DNA from: JAIQGF01 sp051006995
GTDB taxonomy: Bacteria; Acidobacteriota; Terriglobia; Terriglobales; Acidobacteriaceae
DNA: 64,000 nucleotides
Direction of reading: 5' to 3'
Assembly: GCA_051006995.1 (NCBI GenBank)
Contig: JBPCSQ010000016.1
Location: 1-64,000 of the forward strand
Shown here: piece after piece, positions 45,923-54,073 of the stretch
Layout of the letters: every line of letters begins with the position of its first letter
Position numbering within the stretch: position 1 is the first letter of the stretch
The notes under the pieces: model-generated
Told to the model about the DNA's origin: nothing
What the model saw: only the letters and a program-made list of their open reading frames with translations
The model's database searches: none
Program-made: the position numbers and the translations under genes

Positions 45923-47077
45923 ATGACCACAACTCAACCTGGTACCGACTGGAAGAAGGAGTGGTTCGAGATTGAAGATGCAACATACTTGAACACCTCA
46001 GCCCATGCACCGATGCCTCGCGTAACTCTGCGCGCAGTGCAAAACTCGATCGAAGCCAACAAATTTCCGCATCACCGGGACGACGCCATTTTCTTCGAAG
46101 CACCAAGTCGGATTCGGGCGTCCCTCTCGAGAATGATCGGAGCCAGACCGGAAGAAATCGCGCTCACGTCCGGAGCAGGCGCCGGCGTTGCGGCTGTGGC
46201 CCATCTCCTGACGTGGAAGTCAGGTGATGAGGTCATCACGGCCAAAGGAGAATTCCCCACGCAATTTGCCACTTGGAAACCGATGGAAGAACGCGAGGGC
46301 GTGAAATTGAAAATCGTCGCACCGCGCGACCGCTTCATCACGGCGGACGATCTCATTGCGGCGATGACGCCTAGAACGCGCGTTGTCTCCGTAAGTCATG
46401 TGCGCTTTGACGACGGCTCGCTGCTGGATGCCGCTCGTGTGGCTGCGGCCTGCCATGCACAGGGTGCGCTGCTTGTGCTTGATGTGAGCCAGTCTTGCGG
46501 GGGCGTGTCCATGGATGTCAAAGATCTTAACGCCGACTTTTTGGTGTGCGCTGGATATAAGTGGCTCCTCAGCCCTTACGGCACAGGATTTCTTTGGGCC
46601 AAGAGCGAACATCAGGAAACTGGGCGTCCAGGGCCGTTTTCTTGGACCAGCCAGGCTACAGACAGTTTTTTCGAGCTGAATTTTGTCGATCCCAAGCCAT
46701 CCCGCAGTGCGAAGCGCTGGGACGGCGTGGAAGCCGCCACTTATTTCAATTTCAACCTGGCAGCCATGGATGCCTCGGTGGATTTTGTCTTACGTGTTGG
46801 GCCTGAGTTGGTGCTCGAACATAACCGGAAATTGATCGAGTTCTTATTCGAACGCCTCCCTGAAGGCTGCATTCCGGCCAGTCCGCTGGACTCCGCGCAG
46901 CGTGGGTCTTTCGGCAGCTTCATCGCGCGGACCCCGGAGAAAACCGTTGAGCTCTACCAGAAGTTGCAGAAGGAAAACATTATCGTGAGCCTGCGCGAAG
47001 GCAGGATTCGTGTTTCACCTCATTTGTTCAACTCCGAAGGAGACATAGACCGCCTCATTAGCGTGGTAAGCGCATGA
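45923..47077 (+). CDS. Aminotransferase class V / cysteine desulfurase-like
   Basis: The 384-residue PLP enzyme has ATYLNTSAHAPMP at the start, IALTSGAGAGVAAVAHLLTW, VVSVSHVRFDDGSLLDAA, LLVLDVSQSCGG (Asp for the PLP nitrogen) and the Schiff-base Lys in CAGYKWLLSPYGTGFLW. This is the SufS/isopenicillin-epimerase-like class V group. No active-site Cys loop typical of cysteine desulfurases is seen near the C-terminus, so an amine-converting role is as likely. It is followed by the creatininase-family gene. Confidence 0.88.
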   Translation: MTTTQPGTDWKKEWFEIEDATYLNTSAHAPMPRVTLRAVQNSIEANKFPHHRDDAIFFEAPSRIRASLSRMIGARPEEIALTSGAGAGVAAVAHLLTWKSGDEVITAKGEFPTQFATWKPMEEREGVKLKIVAPRDRFITADDLIAAMTPRTRVVSVSHVRFDDGSLLDAARVAAACHAQGALLVLDVSQSCGGVSMDVKDLNADFLVCAGYKWLLSPYGTGFLWAKSEHQETGRPGPFSWTSQATDSFFELNFVDPKPSRSAKRWDGVEAATYFNFNLAAMDASVDFVLRVGPELVLEHNRKLIEFLFERLPEGCIPASPLDSAQRGSFGSFIARTPEKTVELYQKLQKENIIVSLREGRIRVSPHLFNSEGDIDRLISVVSA

Positions 47078-47146
47078 TTCGGGATCTTATAGCCGGCGAT
47101 CCTAATCTCCCTAGAGAATTTAGGGAATAGTTACACGGAGAATGAC

Positions 47147-47998
47147 ATGGGCATTGGTTCGGTTTCGTATTCCTTACTGAGGTTGATCGTTGGCGGCACG
47201 GCCTCGCTGATACTCGCTGCGGGACCTGCGCGCGCTGTGCCGTGCGCGCAGACCAATCTGGTGGAGTTCGAGAAGATGACTTGGGTGGAAGTGAAGTGCG
47301 AGATCGCGGCGGGCAAGACGACAGCGCTCATCTACACCGGCGGCGTCGAGGAACGAGGTCCCCAGAACGCGAACGGCGGCCACAACCTCATAGCGCATGC
47401 GACGGTCGAGGCAATCGCGAGAGAACTCGGCAATGCTATCTTCCTGCCCGTGTTGCCCTACACTCCGAACGATGCAGAACCGATTCCCGGTACCATCGGG
47501 ATCACCAACGAGCTGCTCGCTGCCATGCTCGAGCGCATCACGGAACAAGCGTTCCTCAACGGTTTCCGCAACGTGATTCTGATGGGCGATCACGCTGGCG
47601 GCCAGCCGGAGGTCTACGAGAAGGTCGCGAACAAGCTAAACGCACGCTACGGAGCCCTCCGTGTCTTCTACTGTGACCAGGTCTATAGGCTCGCCAACGA
47701 TGCGTTTGATCAGTACCTGGCGCAGCACGGGTATCCACCCGGCCTTCACGGTTACCTTTTTGACACCTCGGAATTGATGTATCTCGACAAGGACAACACA
47801 TGGGTGCGCAGAGATCTGGTCCCCTCTGCAGTGGGAGATCCCGTCGTCGATGGCAAGGTACAGATCGGGCCGCAGAGTCCGTATAACGGAATCCAGGGTG
47901 ACGCGCGTCGCTCCACGGCGGAGCTGGGGAAACGCGCATTCGACATGAAGGTCGATTACGCGGTGAGGCAGATTCGCAGCCTCATACCGACCAAATGA
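47147..47998 (+). CDS. Exported creatininase-family amidohydrolase
   Basis: The 283-residue product has GGAG upstream of ATG and a signal peptide (LLRLIVGGTASLILAAGPARA). It matches the creatininase/MftE fold (WVEVKCEIAAGKTTALIYTGGVEERGP, LLAAMLERITEQAFLNGFRNVILMGDHAGGQPEV). The motif usually EQHGPHLPLGTD reads EERGPQNANGGH: the His and Asp metal ligands are replaced by Arg and His. It therefore belongs to a variant subgroup or has altered metal chemistry. Confidence 0.85.
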   Translation: MGIGSVSYSLLRLIVGGTASLILAAGPARAVPCAQTNLVEFEKMTWVEVKCEIAAGKTTALIYTGGVEERGPQNANGGHNLIAHATVEAIARELGNAIFLPVLPYTPNDAEPIPGTIGITNELLAAMLERITEQAFLNGFRNVILMGDHAGGQPEVYEKVANKLNARYGALRVFYCDQVYRLANDAFDQYLAQHGYPPGLHGYLFDTSELMYLDKDNTWVRRDLVPSAVGDPVVDGKVQIGPQSPYNGIQGDARRSTAELGKRAFDMKVDYAVRQIRSLIPTK

Positions 47999-48069
47999 TT
48001 CGACCCCTGTCAGCACGCCATCCCCAGCCCCACAAGCGCAAAGCGCGTCCTCGACTGGGGAACCGGATT

Positions 48070-48567
48070 ATGTCAACAGTTTATGAACGCCTGAAAGCCT
48101 TGCAAATCAAATTGCCTGACGTCCAACCCCCCATCGTGGACGGTTACGTTGCCGCTTTCGTTCCTTTTGTGCGCACCGGCAACGTCATTTATGTATCAGG
48201 GCGGGTCGCTAAAAAAGAAGGCAAGCCATGGGCCGGCAAGCTGGGGGCGAACATAACCATAGAGGAGGGCAAACAAGCTGCCCGCGACATCGCCGTAGAG
48301 CTGATTGCCACATTGCAAGCCGCCGTCGGAGATCTGAACAAAATTACACGCATTGTGAAGCTCGTCGTGCTGGTGAACAGTACACCGCATTTTACGGATG
48401 CACACGTCGTCGCCAACGGCGCCTCCGAATTGTTGCGCGAAGTCTTTGGCGAGCGCGGAACGCATGCGCGGAGTTCGTTTGGCGTGGCGCAGATCCCGTT
48501 TGGTTGCTGCGTTGAGATCGAAATGGTTGTTGAGACCTTCGGTTCAGAAAGCGTCTGCGAGCTGTGA
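48070..48567 (+). CDS. RidA family protein (second copy)
   Basis: The 165-residue product starts at ATG 48070. It has the RidA fold: YVAAFVPFVRTGNVIYVSGRVAKKEGKPW, KITRIVKLVVLVNSTPHFTDAHVVANGASELL, THARSSFGVAQIPFGCCVEIEMV with the conserved Arg. It is longer than the 37560 copy and of the YjgH/endoribonuclease-L-PSP-like branch. It lies between creatininase-like and ketopantoate reductase-like genes in one direction. Confidence 0.88.
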   Translation: MSTVYERLKALQIKLPDVQPPIVDGYVAAFVPFVRTGNVIYVSGRVAKKEGKPWAGKLGANITIEEGKQAARDIAVELIATLQAAVGDLNKITRIVKLVVLVNSTPHFTDAHVVANGASELLREVFGERGTHARSSFGVAQIPFGCCVEIEMVVETFGSESVCEL

Positions 48568-48726
48568 TCTGCCGACGGCGACTTCCATCAATGACACAAA
48601 GGACGGACGGAGGGCGATCGACGAAGCAAGAAGCGCTCAAGAGACGGCGCCTTGATAACATCGCGCGCTGTGCGTGTGAGATTCATTGCTCGGATTCACT
48701 ATTAAGAGTGCGCAGGGAGACTCGAA

Positions 48727-49746
48727 ATGAAGGTGTTGATTGTGGGTATCGGTGCGCTGGGCGGAACCCTTGCGGCCCGTGCGATCAACGCAGGAGTCCC
48801 CGTTCGGCTAGCAACTCGCAGCTCCGAATCCGCGGAAGTGCTGCGAAGATCGGGTCTGCGCGTCTCCGGGATTGGAGGCGACGCGCGCGCGGTTTCGGTC
48901 GATGTTGCCCCGATTGCCGACTATGGACAAGGGAATGCCTTCGACCTGATCCTGCTCGCGACCAAAGCGCAGGACGCGCTGGACATTGCGCCGCGCTTGG
49001 GGCCTTTGCTCGCGCCCGGCGGGGTTCTGTTGCCTATACAGAATGGCGGCGTTGCACGGGTTCTTGCGGATCGTCTAGGCGAAGATAAGATCCTTGGCGG
49101 ATTCTCAAATCTTGGTGCCACGAAGGTAGAACCCGGCGTCTACGAGCAGAAGAATGCAGGGCATCTACTGATAGGCGAACTTGCTGGTGGTGTCAGTGAG
49201 CGCGTCGAGCGGGTTGCGCGCACCCTAGGTCGAGCGATTGAGGTTAAGGTATCTTCAAACCTGACTGGTGCCATCTGGTCGAAACTCCTGATCAATTGCT
49301 CGGTTACAACCCTCGGTGCGCTCTGTTCGCAAACCATGCGTCAGTACATGGAAACGGAGGCAGGCAAGAAGGTCTTCCGACGGACGTACGAGGAAGCGTT
49401 ATCCGTGGCACTTGCGATTGGCACTCGGCTGGAGCGTCTGGCCGTGGACCCGATTCCGCCCGGATGGGCGAGCAATGTCGGCGCAGAGAAACGCTATGAG
49501 TCGTGGGTCGAAGCAATCATTGCCTTCTATGGGGATGTCAAACCCTCGATGCTCCAGGACTTCGAGCGTGGCCGGAAGACTGAGGTCGATTTCATCAACG
49601 GCTATGTGGTGACGTTAGGCCACGCGTCCGGAGTGCCGGTACATATGAATGCCGCAATTACAGGCCTTGTACACCAGATCGAACGTGGAGTTCTCCAGCC
49701 GACACCAGACCGGATGAACGACCTGGCTGCCCACACTGCCGACTGA
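48727..49746 (+). CDS. 2-dehydropantoate 2-reductase family oxidoreductase
   Basis: The 339-residue product has AGGGAGA upstream. The N-terminal Rossmann motif is IVGIGALGGTLAARAINAGVPVRLATRS; the catalytic Lys is in AIWSKLLINCSVTTLGAL; the C-terminal helical domain contains SMLQDFERGRKTEVDFINGYVV. These are the ApbA/PanE hallmarks. In this cargo context it may reduce a 2-oxo acid other than ketopantoate. It is the last island gene before the second repeat. Confidence 0.9.
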   Translation: MKVLIVGIGALGGTLAARAINAGVPVRLATRSSESAEVLRRSGLRVSGIGGDARAVSVDVAPIADYGQGNAFDLILLATKAQDALDIAPRLGPLLAPGGVLLPIQNGGVARVLADRLGEDKILGGFSNLGATKVEPGVYEQKNAGHLLIGELAGGVSERVERVARTLGRAIEVKVSSNLTGAIWSKLLINCSVTTLGALCSQTMRQYMETEAGKKVFRRTYEEALSVALAIGTRLERLAVDPIPPGWASNVGAEKRYESWVEAIIAFYGDVKPSMLQDFERGRKTEVDFINGYVVTLGHASGVPVHMNAAITGLVHQIERGVLQPTPDRMNDLAAHTAD

Positions 49747-50085
49747 CCGTCACCGCTATTTCGTATTTACCGCATTGGCCGCTCTTTGATCTTTATGTCT
49801 CATACATTCAAGGATGCGGCCCGCCATAAGTAGGGTGAAGTGGAGTCAGAGGAAGTCCTCCGCGACTAGCCTTTGCTCTCACCGATTGGCCATGAGGATG
49901 TTGAGGTTCAGCCTCCGTGCCAGTTCACGCCCAGGAAATTTCGTGGCACGTCTTGGGGCACAGTGCAGAGAGAAAAATCGCTGTGCCACCGAAGAGAGAC
50001 GCACAAACGCGGGAAATAGACTCTCCAGCGACTGATCGAAAGTCAGTAGGCGTAATTTGGCGGCTTGCAAACCGCTGAAAATAGA
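49747..50085. other. Intergenic before the second repeat; no gene
   Basis: About 340 bases between the reductase stop and the tRNA-Lys fragment. Frames crossing the tRNA fragment are artefacts. No gene or RNA is recognised. Confidence 0.45.
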
Positions 50086-50287
50086 TGGTGAGCGCGGAAG
50101 GAATCGAACCTTCAACCTACTGATTAAAAGTAGGGTCGAACTCAGGAATCGATTTCCAACGATCTCACTTTCGAATCAGCCACTTGCCACAAACCAAGCC
50201 CGCACGGAAGCACTTCGACGAGGTGTCACAAAAGCCCGTAAAAGCGCATATCGGCTCGAAGCGTATGGCACGTTTATGGCACAGGTA
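50086..50287. repeat. Direct repeat copy B: tRNA-Lys 3' end plus recombinase-arm-like sites
   Basis: Minus-strand tRNA-Lys 3' portion (CCA at 50086-50088, intact T arm, CTTTTAATCAGTAG anticodon side) followed by ~150 bases ending in TATGGCACGTTTATGGCAC, a perfect tandem pair of TATGGCAC. It is highly similar to 36170-36370. The 5' half of the tRNA is absent in both copies, so neither is a functional tRNA gene. Confidence 0.8.
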
Positions 50288-50369
50288 GCATTCCGGATCG
50301 CGACGGGGTCATTCCCCGCTGGATTCCCAATCAGTAGTACGTTCCCCTCCTGCAATCTTGACCGCTGGT

Positions 50370-51075
50370 TCAACCGCGAATTGGTGTCGCTTCAGAGAAT
50401 CGACGTGCCTTGATATCTTGCATCGGCGGCTGACCAAAGAGCGTTTGTACTCGCGGCTGAATTGGCTCGGGCTCTCGTAACCGACCTGGAAAGTTGCACT
50501 CGTTGCATCAATTCCCTCAATGAGCATCCGCTCCCGTGCCGCTACCAGGCGCAACTGCTTTTGATATTGAAGCGGGCTCATCGCCGTCAAAGCGCGGAAA
50601 TGGCGGTGCAGTGTTGACATTCTTATGTTGGCAATCGACGCGAGCTCATCTACGCGCAACGGTTTCGTGTAATTAGCTCTGAGCCAAGCCACGGCCTTTG
50701 CCGTCTGGTGAGATTGATCGCCAACCGTGGCGATGGCGCGGAGGTGCGCGCCTTGGGGAGTCTGGAGCAAGCGGTACACGATCTCCCGCTCAATCAGCTT
50801 GCTCAAGAAAGGAATGTCGGCAGGATGGTCATGAAAATCCACCAGGCGAGAGCCCGCGTTCAACAACTCCGGTGTCGTCTTACCCATCACGATCCCCCGA
50901 GGTCGCGAAGCGCCAGCCGGAGCAAACTGGCCTTGCATGAGAATCTCTCGCACGAGGGACATATCGAGCCGAACGGTCAGAGTGAGCAAAGGCATTGCCT
51001 TGCTTGCCGCGACGATCTGGCTCACTACCGGACATCGACGGTTGTCAGCAGGAATGTTGCGCCGCCCCGCTGACC
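50370..51075 (-). pseudogene. AraC family regulator broken by two frameshifts and N-terminal loss
   Basis: The conserved part reads VRLDMSLVREILMQGQFAPAG (AraC_N domain) and then two HTHs (KPLRVDELASIANIRMSTLHRHFRALTAMSPLQYQKQLRL, YESPSQFSREYKR). The true C-terminus LFGQPPMQDIKARRF to the stop at 50370 is in another frame, a one-base loss near 50436. The upstream piece ATFLLTTVDV is also out of frame (near 51027), and the first ~70 residues are gone. It is probably inactive. Confidence 0.65.
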
Positions 51076-51076
51076 A

Positions 51077-51358
51077 TCAGCCGATGTGGTGTGCGGCGAC
51101 ATGCTCCTCCCAGTTGTGCTGGGTCAAGCTCAATTTCGTGCGCGCCGCCTCGAATGTTTCGACTGCGACAGGATGGTCGACAGCTTCGGGTCCCGAGCAT
51201 GACAAACGGTGCCGGGCGCTGAGGTATTCAGTGAACGCCTCTTCTCGCGCTTTGGCTAGGTCTTCGAGTTGCGAACAACCGTTTGGCTGGAGGAGCGACG
51301 ACGGGCCGGCGTCGTTATGCGCAGGTTTTTCGGCGATGTTGTGATTTAGCTGGATCAC
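51077..51358 (-). CDS. Small soluble protein of unknown function
   Basis: The 93-residue product starts at GTG and overlaps the preceding stop by four bases (GTGA), implying translational coupling. It is His- and Glu-rich and mostly helical (LEDLAKAREEAFTEYLSARHRLSCS, VETFEAARTKLSLTQHNWEEHVAAHH). No family is recognised. It lies downstream of the membrane protein gene. Confidence 0.5.
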   Translation of the reverse strand: MIQLNHNIAEKPAHNDAGPSSLLQPNGCSQLEDLAKAREEAFTEYLSARHRLSCSGPEAVDHPVAVETFEAARTKLSLTQHNWEEHVAAHHIG

Positions 51359-51708
51359 AGAGATTCACTGCCCGGCGTGCGATCCGTGATGGAGGCCATA
51401 GACAGCCTCGGCGGTGGCGGGACCATCCTCAGCGATAGTAGGAAGAGACCGAGGCACCCGAGATAGAGGCTGGCGAAGGTGCCGCGCGAGAAGGCCAGCG
51501 GGACCAGAGGATTGAACAGCACCGTGATTGCGAGAAATGCCAAGATCCAGCCGAACTTGCTTACGCGAACCGCTTGCACCATCGCCACTATGGCACCGGC
51601 GCAAACCACGAATCCGGCGATAAGAGTCCGGCTATCCGAAGATCGCCACAGCATGAGTAAGGTGAGCAGTGCTGCGCTTGCAGACCATTTCATGATTCTC
51701 GTTGCCAT
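51355..51708 (-). CDS. Small integral membrane protein
   Basis: The 117-residue product has about four transmembrane helices (SASAALLTLLMLW, LIAGFVVCAGAIVAMVQAVRV, FGWILAFLAITVLFNPLVPLAF, FASLYLGCLGLFLLSLRM). The LF.PL.PL.F segment resembles the small DUF6804-type membrane proteins. The C-terminal tail is soluble. It is coupled to the following 93-residue gene. Confidence 0.65.
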   Translation of the reverse strand: MATRIMKWSASAALLTLLMLWRSSDSRTLIAGFVVCAGAIVAMVQAVRVSKFGWILAFLAITVLFNPLVPLAFSRGTFASLYLGCLGLFLLSLRMVPPPPRLSMASITDRTPGSESL

Positions 51709-51780
51709 TTGACCCTCGATTCCAGTGTTGCAGATCGTTTTCTTAACCTAGGCTCGGTGAGCGAAATGCGTTCAGGGCCT

Positions 51781-52212
51781 TTAGTTGCGTGCCCAATCAG
51801 CCAGCCTTTGGGCTTCGCGACGGCCGCTGTCGCCTTGTAAGGTGTATCCCTGCTGGATCTGGCGGGCGTGCGCACAGACCGACATGTAGGGAATTCCAAG
51901 GAAATGCTTCGTTGAGAGTTCAGTGATCTCCACGCAGTTGAAATTCTGCGCCTGCACCCTGGACAGGATGCGATCCACCGCCTGTCTCGCGTTTTTTCCT
52001 TCACGGCGCCCGAACGTAACCGCGCGCAGCGCGGCGGCGGCAAAGAATAAGCTCCAGCCGGCCTCCCGTAGGGAACGATCCATGCCGAACGTATCGGGAT
52101 TCGTGATGACCTCCCAGTTCCTGGAGTATGGATCGCTGGTTACGCTCACACCGCGCGGCAACAGCATTCCCGCACGCATCAGCACTGTCCCCGCTACGAT
52201 GTCGATCGGCAT
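51781..52212 (-). CDS. Conserved-looking protein of unknown function
   Basis: The start ATG 52212 has AGGAG six bases upstream (the frame runs to 52335). The 143-residue product contains MPIDIVAGTVLMRAGMLLPRG, TNPDTFGMDRSLREAGWSLFFAAAAL, NFNCVEITELSTKHFLGIPYMSVCAHARQIQQG. The last part suggests a small alpha/beta fold with two Cys. No family is recognised. It lies downstream of the monooxygenase-like gene, separated by a hairpin. Confidence 0.65.
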   Translation of the reverse strand: MPIDIVAGTVLMRAGMLLPRGVSVTSDPYSRNWEVITNPDTFGMDRSLREAGWSLFFAAAALRAVTFGRREGKNARQAVDRILSRVQAQNFNCVEITELSTKHFLGIPYMSVCAHARQIQQGYTLQGDSGRREAQRLADWARN

Positions 52213-52250
52213 AAAGGCTCCTCGTGAAACACTCTCGTTAAGGCCTTGCA

Positions 52251-52272
52251 GGAGACGGTCTTCACCGTCTCC
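52251..52272. terminator. Strong intercistronic hairpin
   Basis: A perfect 9-bp stem GGAGACGGT/ACCGTCTCC with a 4-base CTTC loop (GAAG on the minus strand) lies between two minus-strand genes. There is no U-run on either side, so it may be an attenuator or RNA-stability hairpin rather than a full terminator. Confidence 0.5.
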
Positions 52273-52285
52273 CGCGAGAACGAAT

Positions 52286-52606
52286 TCACGCTGCGATAGC
52301 CGCGGACACCTTGTGGAAAGTAGAGGTGAGCACATTGTTGCCGTACACCTTCGGCGTACCGTCGAGGACCTTCTCCAGGCTCTTCACTGCCTGCGGGTAG
52401 GCAGTCTTCTCGTAGGCGTCAGCTTGCTCCTTGGTGTCCCAAAGGCTGATGGCTGTGATATGGGTTCCGTTCTCGTTGCCGAGGATCAGTTCGTCGCGGA
52501 AACCGGCCTGCTTCAGCATGATCGGCATGATTTCTTTTGTGAATGTCTGGTTGAACTCTGTCAGCGTGTTCGGCTTTAGACGTACGGAGACGTTGCGAGC
52601 AAACAT
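52286..52606 (-). CDS. Antibiotic biosynthesis monooxygenase (ABM) family protein
   Basis: The start ATG 52606 has AAGGAGG upstream. The 106-residue product is a ferredoxin-like alpha/beta barrel protomer: MFARNVSVRLKPNTLTEFNQTFTKEIMPIMLKQAGFRDELILGNE, ITAISLWDTKEQADAYEKTAYPQAVKSLEKVLDG. ABM proteins act as dimers on quinones, haem or small aromatics; most small ones are uncharacterised. The hairpin follows its stop. Confidence 0.85.
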   Translation of the reverse strand: MFARNVSVRLKPNTLTEFNQTFTKEIMPIMLKQAGFRDELILGNENGTHITAISLWDTKEQADAYEKTAYPQAVKSLEKVLDGTPKVYGNNVLTSTFHKVSAAIAA

Positions 52607-53044
52607 GGGCAACCTCCTTTAAGGTTGTGGCAGGCTAAGAGGGAGGACTTCAGATGGGCTGACTTAGTTCAGAGAACCTGAAAGAGGAGAGGTGCTTCCC
52701 ACTCACCTTCGACCCTAGTCCTTAACCGTGGGAAAGTCAATGTTTCCGCAGAATGCGGCTACATCTGTTCACAACTGCAAACCGCAGTCACCAGCAAGCC
52801 AGCCGGATTCAAGTGCGCTGGTCAATTCTGACCAGCCAATCGGTCCCGAGAATGGTAGTAGGAACACAGGCGTCGTTGTCGAGGAGGCTGTGCGGCATCT
52901 CGCTGATCGTGCGCAGCGATTCCTCAAGACCAGCAAGAGGCGCGCCCGACCGGCTCAGGCAGCAAGCCGAGATGGGCCGCCTTGCCCACTAGAAGGCCCG
53001 ACTTCGAACAAGACCGGCTTTCATCAAGGCGATGGAGGGAGCAA
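52607..53044. other. Intergenic; no gene recognised
   Basis: About 440 bases upstream of the ABM gene and before a small zinc protein. No convincing frame, RNA or repeat is seen. Confidence 0.4.
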
Positions 53045-53278
53045 ATGAATGTTCTCGATACCGCCCCGGCCACTGCGGCCGGGTGCAACACGCTGCGCCT
53101 TTTGCCCATTTCACAGCCGCACTTCACCCGTGCGACATTCACCGACAGGAATCAACGTGGTCACACCGAATCGCGTTGCAACTACTGCGGTTTCAGAATC
53201 ACTGCGGCGAATTCCGACAGTTTCGACAACGAAGAGCAGGAACATGCGTACGCTTGCCGAGGATCGTGGGCCGAGTGA
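53045..53278 (+). CDS. Small putative zinc-binding protein (77 residues)
   Basis: ATG 53045 has GGAGGGAG immediately upstream. The product has a polar N-terminus and a C-terminal ESRCNYCGFRITAANSDSF then EEQEHAYACRGS, a C-x2-C ... H-x3-C arrangement suitable for one zinc ion. No family is named. A second CxxC/His protein gene follows at 53367, so these may be related small regulators (inference). Confidence 0.5.
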   Translation: MNVLDTAPATAAGCNTLRLLPISQPHFTRATFTDRNQRGHTESRCNYCGFRITAANSDSFDNEEQEHAYACRGSWAE

Positions 53279-53366
53279 AAAGGGTCGAAGGTGCAAACCG
53301 TACCGGTTGCTGACCCTAAGGCAAAGTAATTTACACAGAGCTATTGCGGAAGCCTAGTATCGAGAG

Positions 53367-53552
53367 GTGATGACTCGCCCCATGATTGATTCGAAGCTGG
53401 AACACGCAGCCAAGATTCCCCCCAAGGTCATAGGTCCGATTCGCTGCCATAAATGTCAGCTGAAGTGCCGCGATGCCGAGCACTATCTGAGCCACAAATG
53501 TGAAGCAGCGCCCGATCCCGAATGCTCGCCGTACCCCACGATTGAACGCTAG
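53367..53552 (+). CDS. Small Cys/His-rich protein (61 residues)
   Basis: The start region carries GAGAGGTG. The product includes IRCHKCQLKCRDAEHYLSHK followed by Cys, a C-x2-C-x3-C with closely spaced His residues, resembling a single C2H2-type finger. The N-terminus is basic. Function is unknown; it neighbours other small zinc-type proteins. Confidence 0.5.
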   Translation: MMTRPMIDSKLEHAAKIPPKVIGPIRCHKCQLKCRDAEHYLSHKCEAAPDPECSPYPTIER

Positions 53553-53596
53553 CGAACGCGGCGCTGGGCCGGCAGAGTAGCAACCGCGACCCCGTT

Positions 53597-53797
53597 CTAA
53601 CGCCCGGCCCTTCCAGTTCGCTCATCCGAAAGCGGCGGAAACAACAGGCCCCGACCTTTACAGTCTCTGCAGTCCCGTCCATACATTTGACCGCCTCCGC
53701 CGCAGCAAGGACACGTCACCACGTGGAACTTCAGGGGCGGGAGGTTCTTCATCAGAGAGTAGGTCACGCCCTCGTGGGTCACCTGGCTATCGCTCAT
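53597..53797 (-). CDS. Small protein with DnaJ-type zinc motif
   Basis: From ATG 53797 (AAGGTG eight bases upstream) the 66-residue product contains CPCCGGGGQMYGRDCRDCKGRG, two C-x-C/C-x2-C-x-G-x-G halves like one DnaJ cysteine-rich repeat pair. It may bind RNA or unfolded protein, or simply be structural; function is not known. Confidence 0.6.
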   Translation of the reverse strand: MSDSQVTHEGVTYSLMKNLPPLKFHVVTCPCCGGGGQMYGRDCRDCKGRGLLFPPLSDERTGRAGR

Positions 53798-53843
53798 CCG
53801 TTTTGCACCTTTCCTGGGTCCGTTGCGCGTGTTTCGTCCGCTG

Positions 53844-53960
53844 TCAGAGTAGCAACGCGAGCACGCCACCTACGATCATCGCACTCGTGATAATCAGGAA
53901 CGCCAGGTTTTGGCCGGGCTGCCATCCGAACACATCTCTGTCGCTCTCCGAAGTCTTCAT
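53844..53960 (-). CDS. Very small membrane protein (38 residues)
   Basis: ATG 53960 begins a frame MKTSESDRDVFGWQPGQ followed by one hydrophobic helix (AFLIITSAMIVGGVLALLL) up to the stop. This is a textbook single-pass small protein: charged head, Pro/Gly turn, ~20-residue membrane span. A 75-residue frame overlapping it lacks such structure. The Shine-Dalgarno is weak (GGGTG). Confidence 0.5.
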   Translation of the reverse strand: MKTSESDRDVFGWQPGQNLAFLIITSAMIVGGVLALLL

Positions 53961-54073
53961 AGTTCGCACCCGGAGTGATGGTAAACCCATGCTGAGACAA
54001 GAACTGTTCACTTTTGCTCAAGAGTGGGATAGGGTTCGCCAGTGCCGCGACGTTCGCGCCCCCCCGGTGGTGC

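Noticed and set aside
49879..50115. Minus-strand 78-residue ORF starting MKVRFLPRSP
   Set aside because: The start is translation of the tRNA-Lys fragment; the rest has no domain and no ribosome site.
50113..50132. tRNA-Leu(UAA) reading of the tRNA fragment
   Set aside because: Folding the fragment alone allows a TAA loop, but the 3' half matches a standard CTTTTAA tRNA-Lys loop and stem; the apparent 5' stem comes from island DNA.
53794..54021. Minus-strand 75-residue ORF overlapping the 38-residue membrane protein
   Set aside because: It lacks any fold signature, whereas the overlapping frame encodes a clean membrane helix; both are unlikely to be real.
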